Shown: positions 40,687-49,970 of the stretch, piece by piece
How positions within the stretch are numbered: the stretch's first letter is position 1
How the letters are laid out: every line of letters begins with the position of its first letter
Source: Pelagibius litoralis
Lineage (GTDB): Bacteria > Pseudomonadota > Alphaproteobacteria > Kiloniellales > Kiloniellaceae
Assembly (NCBI RefSeq): GCF_011683915.1
Contig: NZ_JAAQPH010000001.1
Span: 310,001-374,000 of the forward strand
Direction: 5' to 3'
Length of the DNA: 64,000 bases
Made by a program: the position numbers and the translations under genes
The notes under the pieces: generated by a model
What the model was told of the DNA's origin: nothing
Databases searched by the model: none
Seen by the model: only the letters and a program-made list of their open reading frames with translations

Positions 40687-42861
40687 TTGGGCTTCAGCCT
40701 ATCGCCGGATGATCTACAGCAGAGCGCGATCGCGCGTCCGCCGGTCCTTTCACGATTCGGCGGACGCCTGGGCGCGTGCTTTTTGGCGGAGCAGGAGCGT
40801 TGGCCGCTATGGCTGCCGGTTTTCTTTGGCCTGGGCATCGCGCTTTACTTTGGCGCCGCGTCGGAGCCGCCACGCTGGGCCGGGGTGGCCGTATCCTTGA
40901 TCTTTGCGGCGGGGTTCGTTGCAGGTTATCGCGTTGTTGCCCTGCGCCTTGCCATCTTTCTCGCATTGTTGACGGCGTTGGGGTTCAGCGCGGCGCAACT
41001 GCGCAGTATCTGGGTCGAGGCACCCAGCCTTGAGGGCCGCTGGGGGCCTGCCCCCCTGACCGCCGAGGTGCTCAGCGTCGAAAAGCGCGAGAAGGGATGG
41101 CGCTTCGTGCTGCGGCCGCTTTTCATGGAGGAACTGAGCCCCTCGGCCTATCCGGAGAGAGTCCGGGTAACGGCATACCGCGTCGAGGGAACGCCGCGTC
41201 CCGGCGACACCGTGGCGCTACGTGCCCAACTGCGCCCGCCGAGCCCGCCGACCATGCCCGGCACCTTCGACTTTGCGCGCCAAGCTTACTTCCAGCAGCT
41301 CGGCGGTATTGGTTTCGCGCTGGGCAGCCTGCGCGCGACTGCGCCCGGGACAACCGGCCAGCCGGAAAACGATCGCGGCCCGGCGGAGCACTGGACCTTG
41401 TTCTGGGCTGAGGCCCGCCAGGGGATCGCGGCGCGCATTGCCGCCGTGTTGCCCGGCCAGAAAGGGGCGGTGGCAGTTGCCCTGGTCACCGGTCAGCGCG
41501 GCGCCCTTGCCGAAGACACACGCGAGGACATGCGGGGGGCGGGGCTTGCCCACCTGTTGGCAATTTCCGGACTGCATATGGGCCTGGTCGCCGGGCTATT
41601 GTTCTATAGCCTCAGAGCGGGCCTTGCCCTGGTTCCCGGGCTCGCCCTCCGGCGTCCGATCAAGAAGTGGGCCGCCGTCGCGGCCGGTCTCGGTGCTTTC
41701 GTCTATCTCTGCCTTGTCGGCGGGGCGATCCCCGCACAGCGGGCCTTCCTGATGGTTTCCATCGTCCTGCTGGCGATCCTGCTGGAACGCCGCGCTCTAT
41801 CCTTAAGGCTGGTGGCTCTCGCAGCTTTCGTCGTTCTGATGCTTTCACCCGAGAGCCTGGTTTCGGCCAGCTTCCAGATGTCCTTCGCCGCGGTTGTCGC
41901 CTTGGTCAGTGTTTATGAATCCTGGGAGCGCCGGCGCTACGCCGCGGTTCGGGAGAGGGGAGTCATCCAGGATTTCGCAACCTACGTTCTGGGAATCGGG
42001 GTGACATCGCTGATCGCGATCCTGGCGACCAGTGCTTTCGCTGTATTTCATTTTCAGCGCCTCGCACTTTTCGGTCTGCTGGCCAATCTCGTCGCCGTGC
42101 CGCTGACGGCCTTTGTCATTATGCCGTTTGCGGTCCTGGGGATGGTCCTGATGCCCTTCGGTCTCGAAGCGGTCGGCTTTGTGCCCATGGGCTGGGGGAT
42201 CGATCTTCTGCTGCTGGTGGCAGAGGGTGTGGCCGGGTGGCCGGCAGCCCATCTGCAGGTACCGCCGATGCCCCTTTGGGGCCTGGCTTCCGTCGTTCTG
42301 GGCGGTCTCTGGCTTTGCCTCTGGCAGGGGGTTTGGCGGCGATGGGGGGCCCTTGTCATTTTGCTCGGCGCCGCTTCGCCGGCCACCGTATTGCCGCCGG
42401 ATCTGTTGGTCAGCGGCGATGGCCGTCTGGTGGCCATCCGCGATGCGGAGCGGTATCTCTGGCTGCCGGATCGGCGCTCCAGCCGCTTCGTTATTGATTC
42501 CTGGCGCCGCGGCAGTTTTGCCCGCGAGGTGATGACCTGGCCGAAAGCAGGGGGCGCCGCCAACGGACGATTGCTGTGCGATCCACTTGGTTGCCTTTAT
42601 CGAAGCCCGGAGGGCCTGCTGGCGGTTTCGCGCGATCCCCTTGGGGCCACGGACGATTGCGCCAAGGCCGATGTGTTGGTGAGTCTCGAGCCCCTGCGCC
42701 GACAGCCTTGCCGGGGCCCGGCCCTGGTCATCGACCGTTTCGATTTCTGGCGCGACGGGGGACACGCGGTCTGGCTGGAGGAAACCGGTCCGCGGGCCCT
42801 GTCGGTGCGGCAGGACCAGGGCTTGCGGCCCTGGTCGCCTTTTGCGCAGCGTCAGCGCTGA
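40687..42861 (+). CDS. ComEC/Rec2 family competence membrane protein
   Basis: Polytopic membrane protein of 724 aa. An N-terminal DUF4131-like region with helices (to about 110) leads to an OB-like soluble part, then the Competence domain, with LLAISGLHMGLVAGLLFY as its best-known stretch and about eight helices. The final 150 residues lack the HxHxDH zinc site of the metallo-beta-lactamase domain found in full-length ComEC, so only a degenerate remnant is present. In natural transformation ComEC forms the inner-membrane DNA channel, but many alphaproteobacteria keep the gene with no known competence. The start is a TTG at 40687 with AAGGGA upstream. Confidence 0.88.
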   Translation: MGFSLSPDDLQQSAIARPPVLSRFGGRLGACFLAEQERWPLWLPVFFGLGIALYFGAASEPPRWAGVAVSLIFAAGFVAGYRVVALRLAIFLALLTALGFSAAQLRSIWVEAPSLEGRWGPAPLTAEVLSVEKREKGWRFVLRPLFMEELSPSAYPERVRVTAYRVEGTPRPGDTVALRAQLRPPSPPTMPGTFDFARQAYFQQLGGIGFALGSLRATAPGTTGQPENDRGPAEHWTLFWAEARQGIAARIAAVLPGQKGAVAVALVTGQRGALAEDTREDMRGAGLAHLLAISGLHMGLVAGLLFYSLRAGLALVPGLALRRPIKKWAAVAAGLGAFVYLCLVGGAIPAQRAFLMVSIVLLAILLERRALSLRLVALAAFVVLMLSPESLVSASFQMSFAAVVALVSVYESWERRRYAAVRERGVIQDFATYVLGIGVTSLIAILATSAFAVFHFQRLALFGLLANLVAVPLTAFVIMPFAVLGMVLMPFGLEAVGFVPMGWGIDLLLLVAEGVAGWPAAHLQVPPMPLWGLASVVLGGLWLCLWQGVWRRWGALVILLGAASPATVLPPDLLVSGDGRLVAIRDAERYLWLPDRRSSRFVIDSWRRGSFAREVMTWPKAGGAANGRLLCDPLGCLYRSPEGLLAVSRDPLGATDDCAKADVLVSLEPLRRQPCRGPALVIDRFDFWRDGGHAVWLEETGPRALSVRQDQGLRPWSPFAQRQR

Positions 42862-42908
42862 GCCCTTGAATCTTACCGGCCCTGGTCGGTTAAGCCGATC
42901 CGTCGGCC

Positions 42909-43643
42909 TCAGTAGCTCCGCAGCAGCCCGACCAGGCGGCCCTGGATGGTGACCCGCTCCGGTGGGAAAATGCGGGTTTCGTAGGCGTGGTTCGCAGGCT
43001 CGAGGGCGATGGCCCCGCCTTTCCGTCGCAGGCGCTTCAAGGTTGCTTCCTCGTTGTCGATGAGGGCAACGACGATAGCGCCGTTTTCGGCGGTGTCGCC
43101 GCGCTCGATCAGCACGGTATCGCCATCGAGGATGCCGGCGTCGACCATCGAATCCCCATCGACTTCCAGTGCGTAGTGTTCGCCGGTGCCGATCATCGCC
43201 GAGGGAACATCGACGTGATTCGAATAGTCCCGCAAGGCCTCGATGGGCGTGCCGGCCGCGATCCGCCCATAAAGCGGCAACTGCATCGCTTCGGAATCAT
43301 TGGCGGCCTGGGCGCCCGGCAGGGAGGATGTAAAGTTCCCCTGGATGACTTTGGGTGCGAAGCCCGGCCTCACGCCGCCAAGGGGCAGATTGGCGTTATC
43401 CTGGACACCGGGGCTGCCGGCGCTCAGATCGTCCGGCAGTCGCGTGACTTCGACAGCCCGGGCCCGATGCGGCAGCCTCTTGATGAATCCGCGTTCTTCC
43501 AGGCCGGTTATGAGCCGGTGGATGCCGGATTTCGACTTCAGGGTGAGGGCCTCCTTCATCTCGTCGAAGGATGGAGAAACCCCATGCCGCTGAAGGTGGC
43601 CATGGATGAAGAGTAAGAGTTCGTGCTGCTTTTTTGTGAGCAT
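42909..43643 (-). CDS. lexA: SOS-response repressor LexA
   Basis: Repressor of the DNA-damage response, 244 aa. An N-terminal winged helix-turn-helix ([23 protein letters not shown]) is followed by a long linker and a peptidase S24 domain. The self-cleavage site is A130-G131 (RIAAGTP), the nucleophile S165 ([10 protein letters not shown]), and the general base K203 (EATLKRL). The linker, at about 50 residues, is longer than in E. coli, as in other alphaproteobacteria. The ATG at 43643 gives the standard [14 protein letters not shown] operator overlaps its promoter. It is the last gene after moeA but has its own promoter. Confidence 0.96.
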   Translation of the reverse strand: MLTKKQHELLLFIHGHLQRHGVSPSFDEMKEALTLKSKSGIHRLITGLEERGFIKRLPHRARAVEVTRLPDDLSAGSPGVQDNANLPLGGVRPGFAPKVIQGNFTSSLPGAQAANDSEAMQLPLYGRIAAGTPIEALRDYSNHVDVPSAMIGTGEHYALEVDGDSMVDAGILDGDTVLIERGDTAENGAIVVALIDNEEATLKRLRRKGGAIALEPANHAYETRIFPPERVTIQGRLVGLLRSY

Positions 43644-43724
43644 CTGCTGGAAAGACCCCCAGGGTGTCGTTTGCGGCTCGTCACTGGACACAAGATATGG
43701 AACAAAACAAAAACCTAGCCACAT

Positions 43725-43753
43725 GTTCTAGTTTGGTTCTTCTTTATCGTCAA
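43725..43753 (-). promoter_or_regulatory. lexA promoter with overlapping SOS operator
   Basis: On the minus strand TTGACG (43753-43748) and TAGAAC (43730-43725) are 17 bases apart. The alphaproteobacterial SOS box GAACCAAACTAGAAC (GAAC-N7-GAAC, 43739-43725) covers the -10 and part of the spacer, the right place for LexA autorepression. A weaker second box, GAAC-N7-AAAC, sits at 43700-43714. Confidence 0.8.
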
Positions 43754-43832
43754 GGATTTTGTCTACAGCACTACCTATGCGGCAACAATACCTATCCAGG
43801 ATTGCGGCTCGCTTGGTCCGTTGTGCAGACTG

Positions 43833-45047
43833 TCAGAGGCCTTCGGCGAGTTCCCGGAGGTCCATGACGGGGACCATCGCGCCACTGCGGGCAGCCTCAG
43901 CGTGGGGCGGGCGCAGGATCAGCCCGTCGGCCGCCGCCAGCATAGCCAGCATGGAGGAGTCCTGGCGCCCGTAAGCGGTAGCGGTGCGCTGCCCCTGGCT
44001 GTCTTTTGAGACCCTGGCTCTCAGATAGTCCTGGCGGCGGTCATTGGCCGGCAGATCAGCACCGAGACGCATGGGGCTCACCGGATGGGCCGGGCTGTCG
44101 AGGCCGCGCAGCCGATTGAGCGCGGGGCGTGCAAAGAGCAGGGCGCAGACCAACGCCGAGACGGGATTGCCCGGCAGGCCCAGCATCGGCGTGTCGCCGA
44201 GCTGGCCGAACATCAGCGGTTTGCCCGGGCGCATGGCAATTTTCCAGAAGTCGAGCTGCAGGCCCTGGCCCTCCAGAGCGCTCTGGACCAGGTCGTGCTC
44301 GCCGACCGACGCGCCGCCGGCGGTGAGCAGCAGATCGGCACCCCGGGCACCGGCGGCAAGCTCGGCCAGGCGCTCGCTGCGGTCCGGCGCGATGCCGAGC
44401 TGTATCGGGTCGCCGCCACAGGCCCGCACAAAGGCGGCCAGTGCCAGCCCGTTGGAGCTGACGATCTGACTGGGACCCAGGGGGTCGCCCGGCATCACCA
44501 CCTCGTCGCCGGTGGCGAGGATGGCCACCCGCGGGCGGCGGTGAACCTGCACCCAGGGATGGTTCATGGCGGCAATCAGGCCGACATCGCGGGCGGTCAG
44601 CCGCTGCCCGGCGCGCGGCCCGGCATCGCCCTCGCTGAAATCCAGGCCGGCCGGGCGTACATAGTGGCCCAGCGGGCTGGATTCCTTCACCGTCACCTGA
44701 TCGCCCGATACCTCGGTATCCTCCTGGATCACGATGGCGTCGGCGCCATCGGGCAGCGGCGCGCCGGTGAAGATACGCACGGCTTCGCCCGGGCCCAGCT
44801 GCCCCGCGAACAGGCTGCCGGCGGGAACCCGGCCGATCACCTTCAGGCTGGCCGGCACGGCAGCAACGTCGGCGGCCCGTACGGCATAACCGTCCATCGC
44901 TGAGACCGCTTTCGGCGGCTGGGTCACCCGCGCCGCGATGTCCGTCGCCAGCACCCGCCCGAAAGCCTCTCCCAGACCCAGGGTTTCCGACGGCAGGGGC
45001 CGAAACCGCTCCAGGATCCGGGTGAGCGCCTCTTCAACTGAAATCAT
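43833..45047 (-). CDS. moeA: Molybdopterin molybdenumtransferase
   Basis: Inserts molybdate into adenylylated molybdopterin in the last step of molybdenum cofactor synthesis; 404 aa. The family marks VSAMDGYAVRAADV, the MoCF-type loop LTAGGASVGEHDLV, and LGLPGNPVSALVC are present, with a C-terminal beta domain. The ATG at 45047 shares one base with the moaC stop (TGATG), so I prefer it to the TTG one codon upstream. A gap of 189 bases with the lexA promoter follows. Confidence 0.95.
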   Translation of the reverse strand: MISVEEALTRILERFRPLPSETLGLGEAFGRVLATDIAARVTQPPKAVSAMDGYAVRAADVAAVPASLKVIGRVPAGSLFAGQLGPGEAVRIFTGAPLPDGADAIVIQEDTEVSGDQVTVKESSPLGHYVRPAGLDFSEGDAGPRAGQRLTARDVGLIAAMNHPWVQVHRRPRVAILATGDEVVMPGDPLGPSQIVSSNGLALAAFVRACGGDPIQLGIAPDRSERLAELAAGARGADLLLTAGGASVGEHDLVQSALEGQGLQLDFWKIAMRPGKPLMFGQLGDTPMLGLPGNPVSALVCALLFARPALNRLRGLDSPAHPVSPMRLGADLPANDRRQDYLRARVSKDSQGQRTATAYGRQDSSMLAMLAAADGLILRPPHAEAARSGAMVPVMDLRELAEGL

Positions 45048-45523
45048 CAAGAAGCCTCATAGGTGCCCGATTTACCGCCTTCTTTGCGCAGCAGACGTAC
45101 ATCGGTGATCCGCATGCCGCGGTCGACCGCCTTGCACATGTCGTAGACAGTGAGGGCGGCGATGCTGACGGCGGTCAAGGCTTCCATCTCAACCCCTGTC
45201 CGGCCTTTCAGCTTGCAGCGGGCGATGACATCGACGGCCGGTCGACCCTCATCGAGGGTCAGGTCGACGGTGACCGAGGTGAGCGCCAGGGGGTGGCAGA
45301 GCGGGATCAGGTCCGGCGTGCGTTTGGCCCCCATGATGCCGGCCAGCCGGGCGACGGAGAGCACATCACCCTTTTTGACGCCACCGTCACGGATCATCGC
45401 CAGGGTCTCGGGCTGCATGACGACCGAGCCTGCAGCAACCGCAATGCGTTCGCTGATTTCCTTGTCGGAGACGTCGACCATGACGGCCTTGCCCTCGGCA
45501 TCGAAGTGCGTGAAACCGGCCAT
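45047..45523 (-). CDS. moaC: Cyclic pyranopterin monophosphate synthase
   Basis: Second enzyme of molybdenum cofactor synthesis, 158 aa, hexameric. Typical segments are GITHFD-like N-terminus [48 protein letters not shown] (split here by description only; catalytic Lys and His lie in it) and the C-terminal [11 protein letters not shown]. It acts with MoaA, whose gene is not in the window. It starts 9 bases after trpC. Confidence 0.95.
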   Translation of the reverse strand: MAGFTHFDAEGKAVMVDVSDKEISERIAVAAGSVVMQPETLAMIRDGGVKKGDVLSVARLAGIMGAKRTPDLIPLCHPLALTSVTVDLTLDEGRPAVDVIARCKLKGRTGVEMEALTAVSIAALTVYDMCKAVDRGMRITDVRLLRKEGGKSGTYEAS

Positions 45524-45532
45524 GGTCGTTTC

Positions 45533-46378
45533 CTAGAGTCCGCTGCCGGCCGCTTCGGGTGCGGCGCTGCTGTGCTGTGGTTGCACCAAAGTCAAAGTGG
45601 CTGCGGTGACGTCGTCTTGGCGCATCAGGGATTCGCCGATCAGGAAGGCGCGGGCGCCGACCGCCGCCATGCGTGCCAGGTCTGCCGGCGCATAGAGACC
45701 ACTCTCGGCGACCAGCAGACGATCCGCCGGCAGGCGCGGCGCGAGGCTTTCCGTTGTCGCCAGGTCCACCGCCAGGGTTTTGAGGTTGCGGTTGTTGATG
45801 CCGATCAGCGGCGAGCGCAGTTTCAGCGCCCGGTCCAGCTCTTCGCCGTCGTGGACCTCGATCAGGACATCCATTCCGAGATCGAGCGCCACGGTTTCCA
45901 GTTCCTCTGCCTGGGCATCGTCCAGGGCGGCCATGATCAGCAGGATGCAGTCGGCGCCGAGCGCACGGGATTCGAGGATCTGGTAGGGGTCCAGCATGAA
46001 GTCCTTGCGCAGACAGGGCAGGGGAACCGCGGCCCTGGCAGCGACCAGAAAGTCGTCGGCGCCCTGGAAGTAGGGTTCATCGGTCAGGATCGACAGGCAG
46101 GCGGCACCGCCGGCGAGATAGGCCTCGGCCAGGCGGGGCGGATCGAAGTCGGCGCGGATCAGTCCCTTGCTGGGCGAGGCCTTCTTGATCTCGCAGATCA
46201 GCGCATTGAGGCCCAGCGCCGCTTTTTGCTCCAGGGCGGCGCGGAAACCACGCGGCGGACCGGCAGCCTCGGCCCGGGCCTGCACAGCGGCCAGCGGCGC
46301 CCGTTGCTTGGATGCGGCAACCTGCACCCGCTTATCGGCGCAGATTCGTTGCAGGACATCACCCTTCCCGGCGGTCAT
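45533..46378 (-). CDS. trpC: Indole-3-glycerol phosphate synthase
   Basis: TIM-barrel enzyme of tryptophan synthesis, 281 aa, closing the indole ring. Catalytic Lys and Glu sit in [13 protein letters not shown] and in [29 protein letters not shown] and [13 protein letters not shown] are further marks. It is monofunctional (no TrpF fused). The start overlaps trpD by four bases (ATGA). Confidence 0.96.
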   Translation of the reverse strand: MTAGKGDVLQRICADKRVQVAASKQRAPLAAVQARAEAAGPPRGFRAALEQKAALGLNALICEIKKASPSKGLIRADFDPPRLAEAYLAGGAACLSILTDEPYFQGADDFLVAARAAVPLPCLRKDFMLDPYQILESRALGADCILLIMAALDDAQAEELETVALDLGMDVLIEVHDGEELDRALKLRSPLIGINNRNLKTLAVDLATTESLAPRLPADRLLVAESGLYAPADLARMAAVGARAFLIGESLMRQDDVTAATLTLVQPQHSSAAPEAAGSGL

Positions 46379-47412
46379 GCCGGTACCTCCTCATTCGTGA
46401 CCCGAACCAGCCCCTCGAGGGCCTGCTGGGCCTTGCCGGAATCGATGGCCTGGACGGCCAAGGCGGCGCCTTCTTCGAGGGTCTCTGCCTTGCCGGCGAC
46501 GATCAGGGCGGCGGCACTGCCCAGCACCACGATGTCGCGGTAAGGCCCGGCCTCGCCGGACAGCAGCGCTTTCAGCTTGGCGGAGTTGTGGTCCCGGTCG
46601 CCGCCCACCAGCTGCTCCAGATTGGCCGTCGGCAGGCCGGCATCGGCGGGCGAGACCTCAAAGGTGGTGACCTTGCCGTCTTTCAGCTCTGCGACCTGCG
46701 TTGGGCCCAGGGTCGACACCTCGTCGAGGCCGCCGGCACCGTGCACCACCCAGGCGCGCTCATGGCCCAGTTCACGCAGGACTTCGGCCAGCGGAACGAT
46801 CCATTCCGGGGCGAACACCCCGATCAACTGGCGGCGTACCTTGGCGGGATTGGACAGCGGGCCCAGCAGGTTGAACAAGGTTCGTGTTCCCAGTTCCACC
46901 CGGGTCGGTCCGACGTGGCGCATGGCGCTATGGTGGCGTTGGGCCATCAGGAAGCAGGTGCCGACCTCGGCCAGCGCACGCTCGACCAAGCGCATGTCGG
47001 CATCGATGTTGACACCCAGGGCCTCCAGGACGTCGCTGGCGCCGCTCTTGGAAGAGGCGGCGCGGTTGCCGTGCTTGGCTACAGGCACCCCGCAGGCCGC
47101 CACGACGAACTGGCTGGCTGTCGAGATGTTGTAGGTGCCGCTGCCGTCGCCGCCGGTCCCGCAGATGTCAATGGCGCCGTCAGGCCGTTCAATCGTCGTC
47201 ATCTTGGCGCGCATCACGGTGGCGGCGCCGGTGATTTCCTCGACCGTCTCGCCGCGCACCCGAAGCGCCATCAGAAAGCCACCCATCTGCGATGGCGTGG
47301 CATCGCCGGACATGATGATGTCGAAAGCCTGTTCGGCATCGGCCCGGCTCAGGCTTTGACCGCTGGCCACCCGGGCAATCTGATCTTTCAGATCTCGTGC
47401 TTTGCCGCTCAT
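46375..47412 (-). CDS. trpD: Anthranilate phosphoribosyltransferase
   Basis: Transfers phosphoribose from PRPP to anthranilate; 345 aa. The PRPP loop [18 protein letters not shown], the [12 protein letters not shown] motif and [14 protein letters not shown] are present. An N-terminal helical domain precedes the nucleoside-phosphorylase-like fold. It is a stand-alone TrpD not fused to TrpG. It lies 30 bases after trpG. Confidence 0.96.
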   Translation of the reverse strand: MSGKARDLKDQIARVASGQSLSRADAEQAFDIIMSGDATPSQMGGFLMALRVRGETVEEITGAATVMRAKMTTIERPDGAIDICGTGGDGSGTYNISTASQFVVAACGVPVAKHGNRAASSKSGASDVLEALGVNIDADMRLVERALAEVGTCFLMAQRHHSAMRHVGPTRVELGTRTLFNLLGPLSNPAKVRRQLIGVFAPEWIVPLAEVLRELGHERAWVVHGAGGLDEVSTLGPTQVAELKDGKVTTFEVSPADAGLPTANLEQLVGGDRDHNSAKLKALLSGEAGPYRDIVVLGSAAALIVAGKAETLEEGAALAVQAIDSGKAQQALEGLVRVTNEEVPA

Positions 47413-47442
47413 CCCCGCCCCCTGATCACCGATGCCGCAATG

Positions 47443-48030
47443 CTAAGCCGCGACGGGCTGGTTGGCGAGGGTGAGGAAGTTGCCCAGCAGCGCATGCCCA
47501 TGTTCCGAGGCGATGCTCTCCGGATGGAACTGGACGCCGTGGAGCGGCAGTTCACGATGCTGAAGCCCCATGATGACGCCGTCTTCGGTCTCTGCAGTGA
47601 CTTCCAGCTTGTCGTTGGGAAAACTCGCCGGGTCCAGCGTCAGGGAGTGATAGCGCGTTGCCGTCAGCGGAGAGGGTAGATTGGCGAAAACGCCTTTGCC
47701 GCGATGGAACACCGGGCTCCGTTTGCCATGCATCGGCTCCGGCGCGCGCACCACCTTGCCGCCGAACACCTGGCCGATGGCCTGATGGCCCAGACAGACC
47801 GCAAAGATCGGCAGCTTGCCGGCGGCTTCCTTAATCAAGTCGAGACAGATGCCGGCCCGGTCCGGATCGCAGGGTCCGGGCGAGATGATGATCCCCTGTG
47901 GCCGAAGCGCCAGAGCCTCCGCCACCGTCACCTTGTCGTTGCGGCGAACCTCAATCTCCGCACCCAACTCCCCCAGAAAGTGGAAGAGGTTGTAGGTGAA
48001 GCTGTCGTAGTTGTCGATTAAGAGAAACAT
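47443..48030 (-). CDS. trpG: Anthranilate synthase glutamine amidotransferase component
   Basis: Class I glutamine amidotransferase of 195 aa giving ammonia to TrpE. The nucleophile C79 is in [12 protein letters not shown]; the His-Glu pair is in [12 protein letters not shown]. The N-terminus [14 protein letters not shown] is typical of TrpG/PabA. PabA activity is also possible, but the trpD-trpC neighbours favour tryptophan synthesis. trpE is not in the window, so the operon is split from its partner or trpE lies elsewhere. Confidence 0.94.
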   Translation of the reverse strand: MFLLIDNYDSFTYNLFHFLGELGAEIEVRRNDKVTVAEALALRPQGIIISPGPCDPDRAGICLDLIKEAAGKLPIFAVCLGHQAIGQVFGGKVVRAPEPMHGKRSPVFHRGKGVFANLPSPLTATRYHSLTLDPASFPNDKLEVTAETEDGVIMGLQHRELPLHGVQFHPESIASEHGHALLGNFLTLANQPVAA

Positions 48031-48082
48031 TTCAGGTTCTTACGCCGCGCTCTTCAGTCATGCATTTCAGTCTGGGGTTTCT

Positions 48083-48112
48083 CTTATAACAGGTCGCTGC
48101 GGCCAACGGAAA
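48083..48112 (-). promoter_or_regulatory. Candidate trpG operon promoter
   Basis: On the minus strand TTTCCG (48112-48107) and TATAAG (48088-48083) are 18 bases apart; the -10 differs from consensus at one base. The leader to trpG is about 45-50 bases. I see no leader peptide rich in Trp codons. Confidence 0.4.
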
Positions 48113-48130
48113 GCCGCCAGATCGCCCGGC

Positions 48131-48161
48131 TTGACCCTCCAGTCACTAGAAGGTTTACTCT
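48131..48161 (+). promoter_or_regulatory. MerR-type promoter and operator of the CueR-like gene
   Basis: TTGACC (48131-48136) and TACTCT (48156-48161) are separated by 19 bases, the over-long spacer typical of promoters activated by MerR-family proteins. Centred in it is a dyad, ACCCTCC (48134-48140) and AGAAGGT (48148-48154), separated by seven bases. Each arm differs at one base from the ACCTTCC/GGAAGGT arms known for CueR and HmrR. Confidence 0.75.
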
Positions 48162-48197
48162 ACGATCCCTATCTCATTAGCCGTTCAGGAGGAGGCG

Positions 48198-48602
48198 ATG
48201 AACATCGGTGCGGTGGCGCGTCATTCCGGCGTAACCGCCAAAACGATCCGCTATTACGAGTCGGTGGGGCTGATCGCACCGGCGGAGCGTACGGCCGCCG
48301 GCTACCGCGTTTATGACCACCGCGACGTGGAGACTCTGCGCTTTATTCAGCGCGCCCGCAGCCTTGGCTTCTCGGTAGAGGATGTCGGCAGCCTGCTGAC
48401 GCTCTGGCAGGACAGGCAGCGCAGCAGCGCCGAGGTCAAAGCCCTGGCCAGGCGCAGGGTCGGAGACATTGAGCGCAAAATCGCGGAATTGGCCGAGATG
48501 CGGGCCACACTGACGGACCTGATGGAGCACTGTCACGGCGACCGCCGGCCTGACTGTCCGATCTTGAACGGCTTGGCGGGGAGCCAAAAGACAGCCGTCT
48601 GA
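48198..48602 (+). CDS. Cu(I)-responsive MerR-family regulator (CueR/HmrR type)
   Basis: Transcription activator of 134 aa. A winged-helix N-terminus (NIGAVARHSGVTAKTIRYYESVGL) is followed by a long dimerisation helix and a metal loop with C112 and C120 in CHGDRRPDC, the same positions as the Cu(I) ligands of E. coli CueR; S77 also matches. It likely senses copper or silver/gold and activates by bending its own promoter. GGAGGAGG precedes the start. No copper ATPase, chaperone or oxidase gene is near, so any further target must lie elsewhere. The deacetylase gene 52 bases downstream may be cotranscribed. Confidence 0.88.
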   Translation: MNIGAVARHSGVTAKTIRYYESVGLIAPAERTAAGYRVYDHRDVETLRFIQRARSLGFSVEDVGSLLTLWQDRQRSSAEVKALARRRVGDIERKIAELAEMRATLTDLMEHCHGDRRPDCPILNGLAGSQKTAV

Positions 48603-48654
48603 ACCCAGATTGAACGCAGCTTCGTTAACCAAGCCATGCTAGGGTCCGCGCGCT

Positions 48655-49833
48655 ATGAAACCGCGCGAATCGCAGAAATCCAAACGCCCCGGCGGTGAGG
48701 CCCTGTGGAACGCCGCCGCAGTCTGCGGCTTACTGCTGATCGGCTTGATCATCGGCGGTTTCGCCGGGGTTCTGATGGACCGTGAGGGGTTGCTGGGAGA
48801 TCGCGGTCAGGTGGCCGGGAACCAGGACGCTGCACCGTCCTCTCCCCAAATTCCAGGGTCTCCAGGTCCGGTTCTGCCTTCGGGTTCCGGTATCCCCAGG
48901 ACCGGCACTGCGGATGCTTCGGACGCCCTTCGGGATCGCACCGATGCATTCGACCGGGAGGCGCTGGAAGCCGCCCTCCAGGCGGCCGGGGACAGCGACG
49001 GTGAGGTGGAGCCTCCGGAGAGCGCGGATAGGCCGCTGGCCTTTGCGCCGCCCATTCCGGTCCCTGATCGCGGGCTGAAAGGGCCTGCGCCCTGGCAGAG
49101 TCATGCTGTTGCGGTGGCGCCGAGCGACGGCCGGCCGATGATCGCGATCGTTCTCGATGATGTCGGCGTGCACCGCCGCAACGCGCAGAATGCCATTGCC
49201 CTTCCAGGTCCCTTGACCCTCTCGTTCATGACCTACGCGGAGGACCTGGCGACGATGACCAAAGCCGCGCAGCGGGCCGGTCATGAGCTGATGATGCATG
49301 TGCCGATGCAGCCCCTGAGCCCGACCATCGATCCCGGTCCCAACGTTCTGATCGACGGCCTGCCGGCGGCGGAACTGACACAGCGCCTTGTCTGGGGGCT
49401 TGACCGTTTCGAGGGCTATGTCGGCATCAACAATCATATGGGCAGCCGCTTTACCGCTTCGCCCGAAGGCATGGCCCTGGTGATGGGCGAGCTGAAAGCC
49501 AGGGGACTCCTGTTTCTGGATTCCCTGACGGCACAGAACTCGGTTGCGGGCAGCTTGGCACAACGGGCCGGCGTTCCTTTTGCCGAACGGGATATCTTTC
49601 TGGACAACGAGCCCGATGACCGGGCTTCGATCGATCGTCAGTTGGCCTTACTGGAGCAGGTCGCCCGAGAGCGCGGCTATGCCGTGGGTATCGGCCATCC
49701 CCACAGGGGGACGGTTGCCGCCCTGACCGACTGGATTCCGGAAATGCAGGCCCGGGGTTTTGCCCTGGTGCCGATATCGGCGGTGGTGCGGCACCGGGTC
49801 AACCTTGCCGACACAGGCCGCGGCGACGGCTGA
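48655..49833 (+). CDS. Divergent polysaccharide deacetylase family protein (YibQ-like)
   Basis: Protein of 392 aa with one N-terminal membrane anchor (about 18-42), a low-complexity Pro/Gly/Ser linker to about 150, and a periplasmic domain of the divergent polysaccharide deacetylase family (NodB-like barrel). Typical segments are IAIVLDDVGVHRRN, LMMHVPMQPL, INNHMGSRFT and IGHPHRGTVAAL. Many members sit beside envC/ctpA and may act in the periplasm on cell-wall or outer polysaccharides; the substrate is unknown. Here the neighbours differ. AGGG lies nine bases before the ATG. Confidence 0.82.
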   Translation: MKPRESQKSKRPGGEALWNAAAVCGLLLIGLIIGGFAGVLMDREGLLGDRGQVAGNQDAAPSSPQIPGSPGPVLPSGSGIPRTGTADASDALRDRTDAFDREALEAALQAAGDSDGEVEPPESADRPLAFAPPIPVPDRGLKGPAPWQSHAVAVAPSDGRPMIAIVLDDVGVHRRNAQNAIALPGPLTLSFMTYAEDLATMTKAAQRAGHELMMHVPMQPLSPTIDPGPNVLIDGLPAAELTQRLVWGLDRFEGYVGINNHMGSRFTASPEGMALVMGELKARGLLFLDSLTAQNSVAGSLAQRAGVPFAERDIFLDNEPDDRASIDRQLALLEQVARERGYAVGIGHPHRGTVAALTDWIPEMQARGFALVPISAVVRHRVNLADTGRGDG

Positions 49834-49841
49834 TCAGGCGG

Positions 49842-49970
49842 CTAGAGCGTTTTCGACTTACGTCGAATCGGTTCCGGCCCGCTCCCCCTCCCGGCCACCC
49901 ACCAGGATAATCGCATTGGGTGGCCGGGAGGGGGAGCGGGTCGGTGCCGTTAAAACCTGAAAGAGTCTAG
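49842..49970. repeat. Palindromic intergenic element with 24-bp perfect inverted repeat
   Basis: Arms 49878-49901 and 49917-49940 are perfect 24-base inverted copies (GC-rich, containing GGCCACCCA and its complement) around a 15-base loop; with one G-U pair the stem reaches 28 bases. A smaller palindrome, TTCGAC-TTAC-GTCGAA (49852-49867), lies to the left, and CTAGA/TCTAG marks both outer ends (from 49842, to 49970). It fills the gap between convergent genes and just reaches the stop codon of the binding-protein gene. It may be a dispersed palindromic repeat acting as a two-way terminator. Confidence 0.7.
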
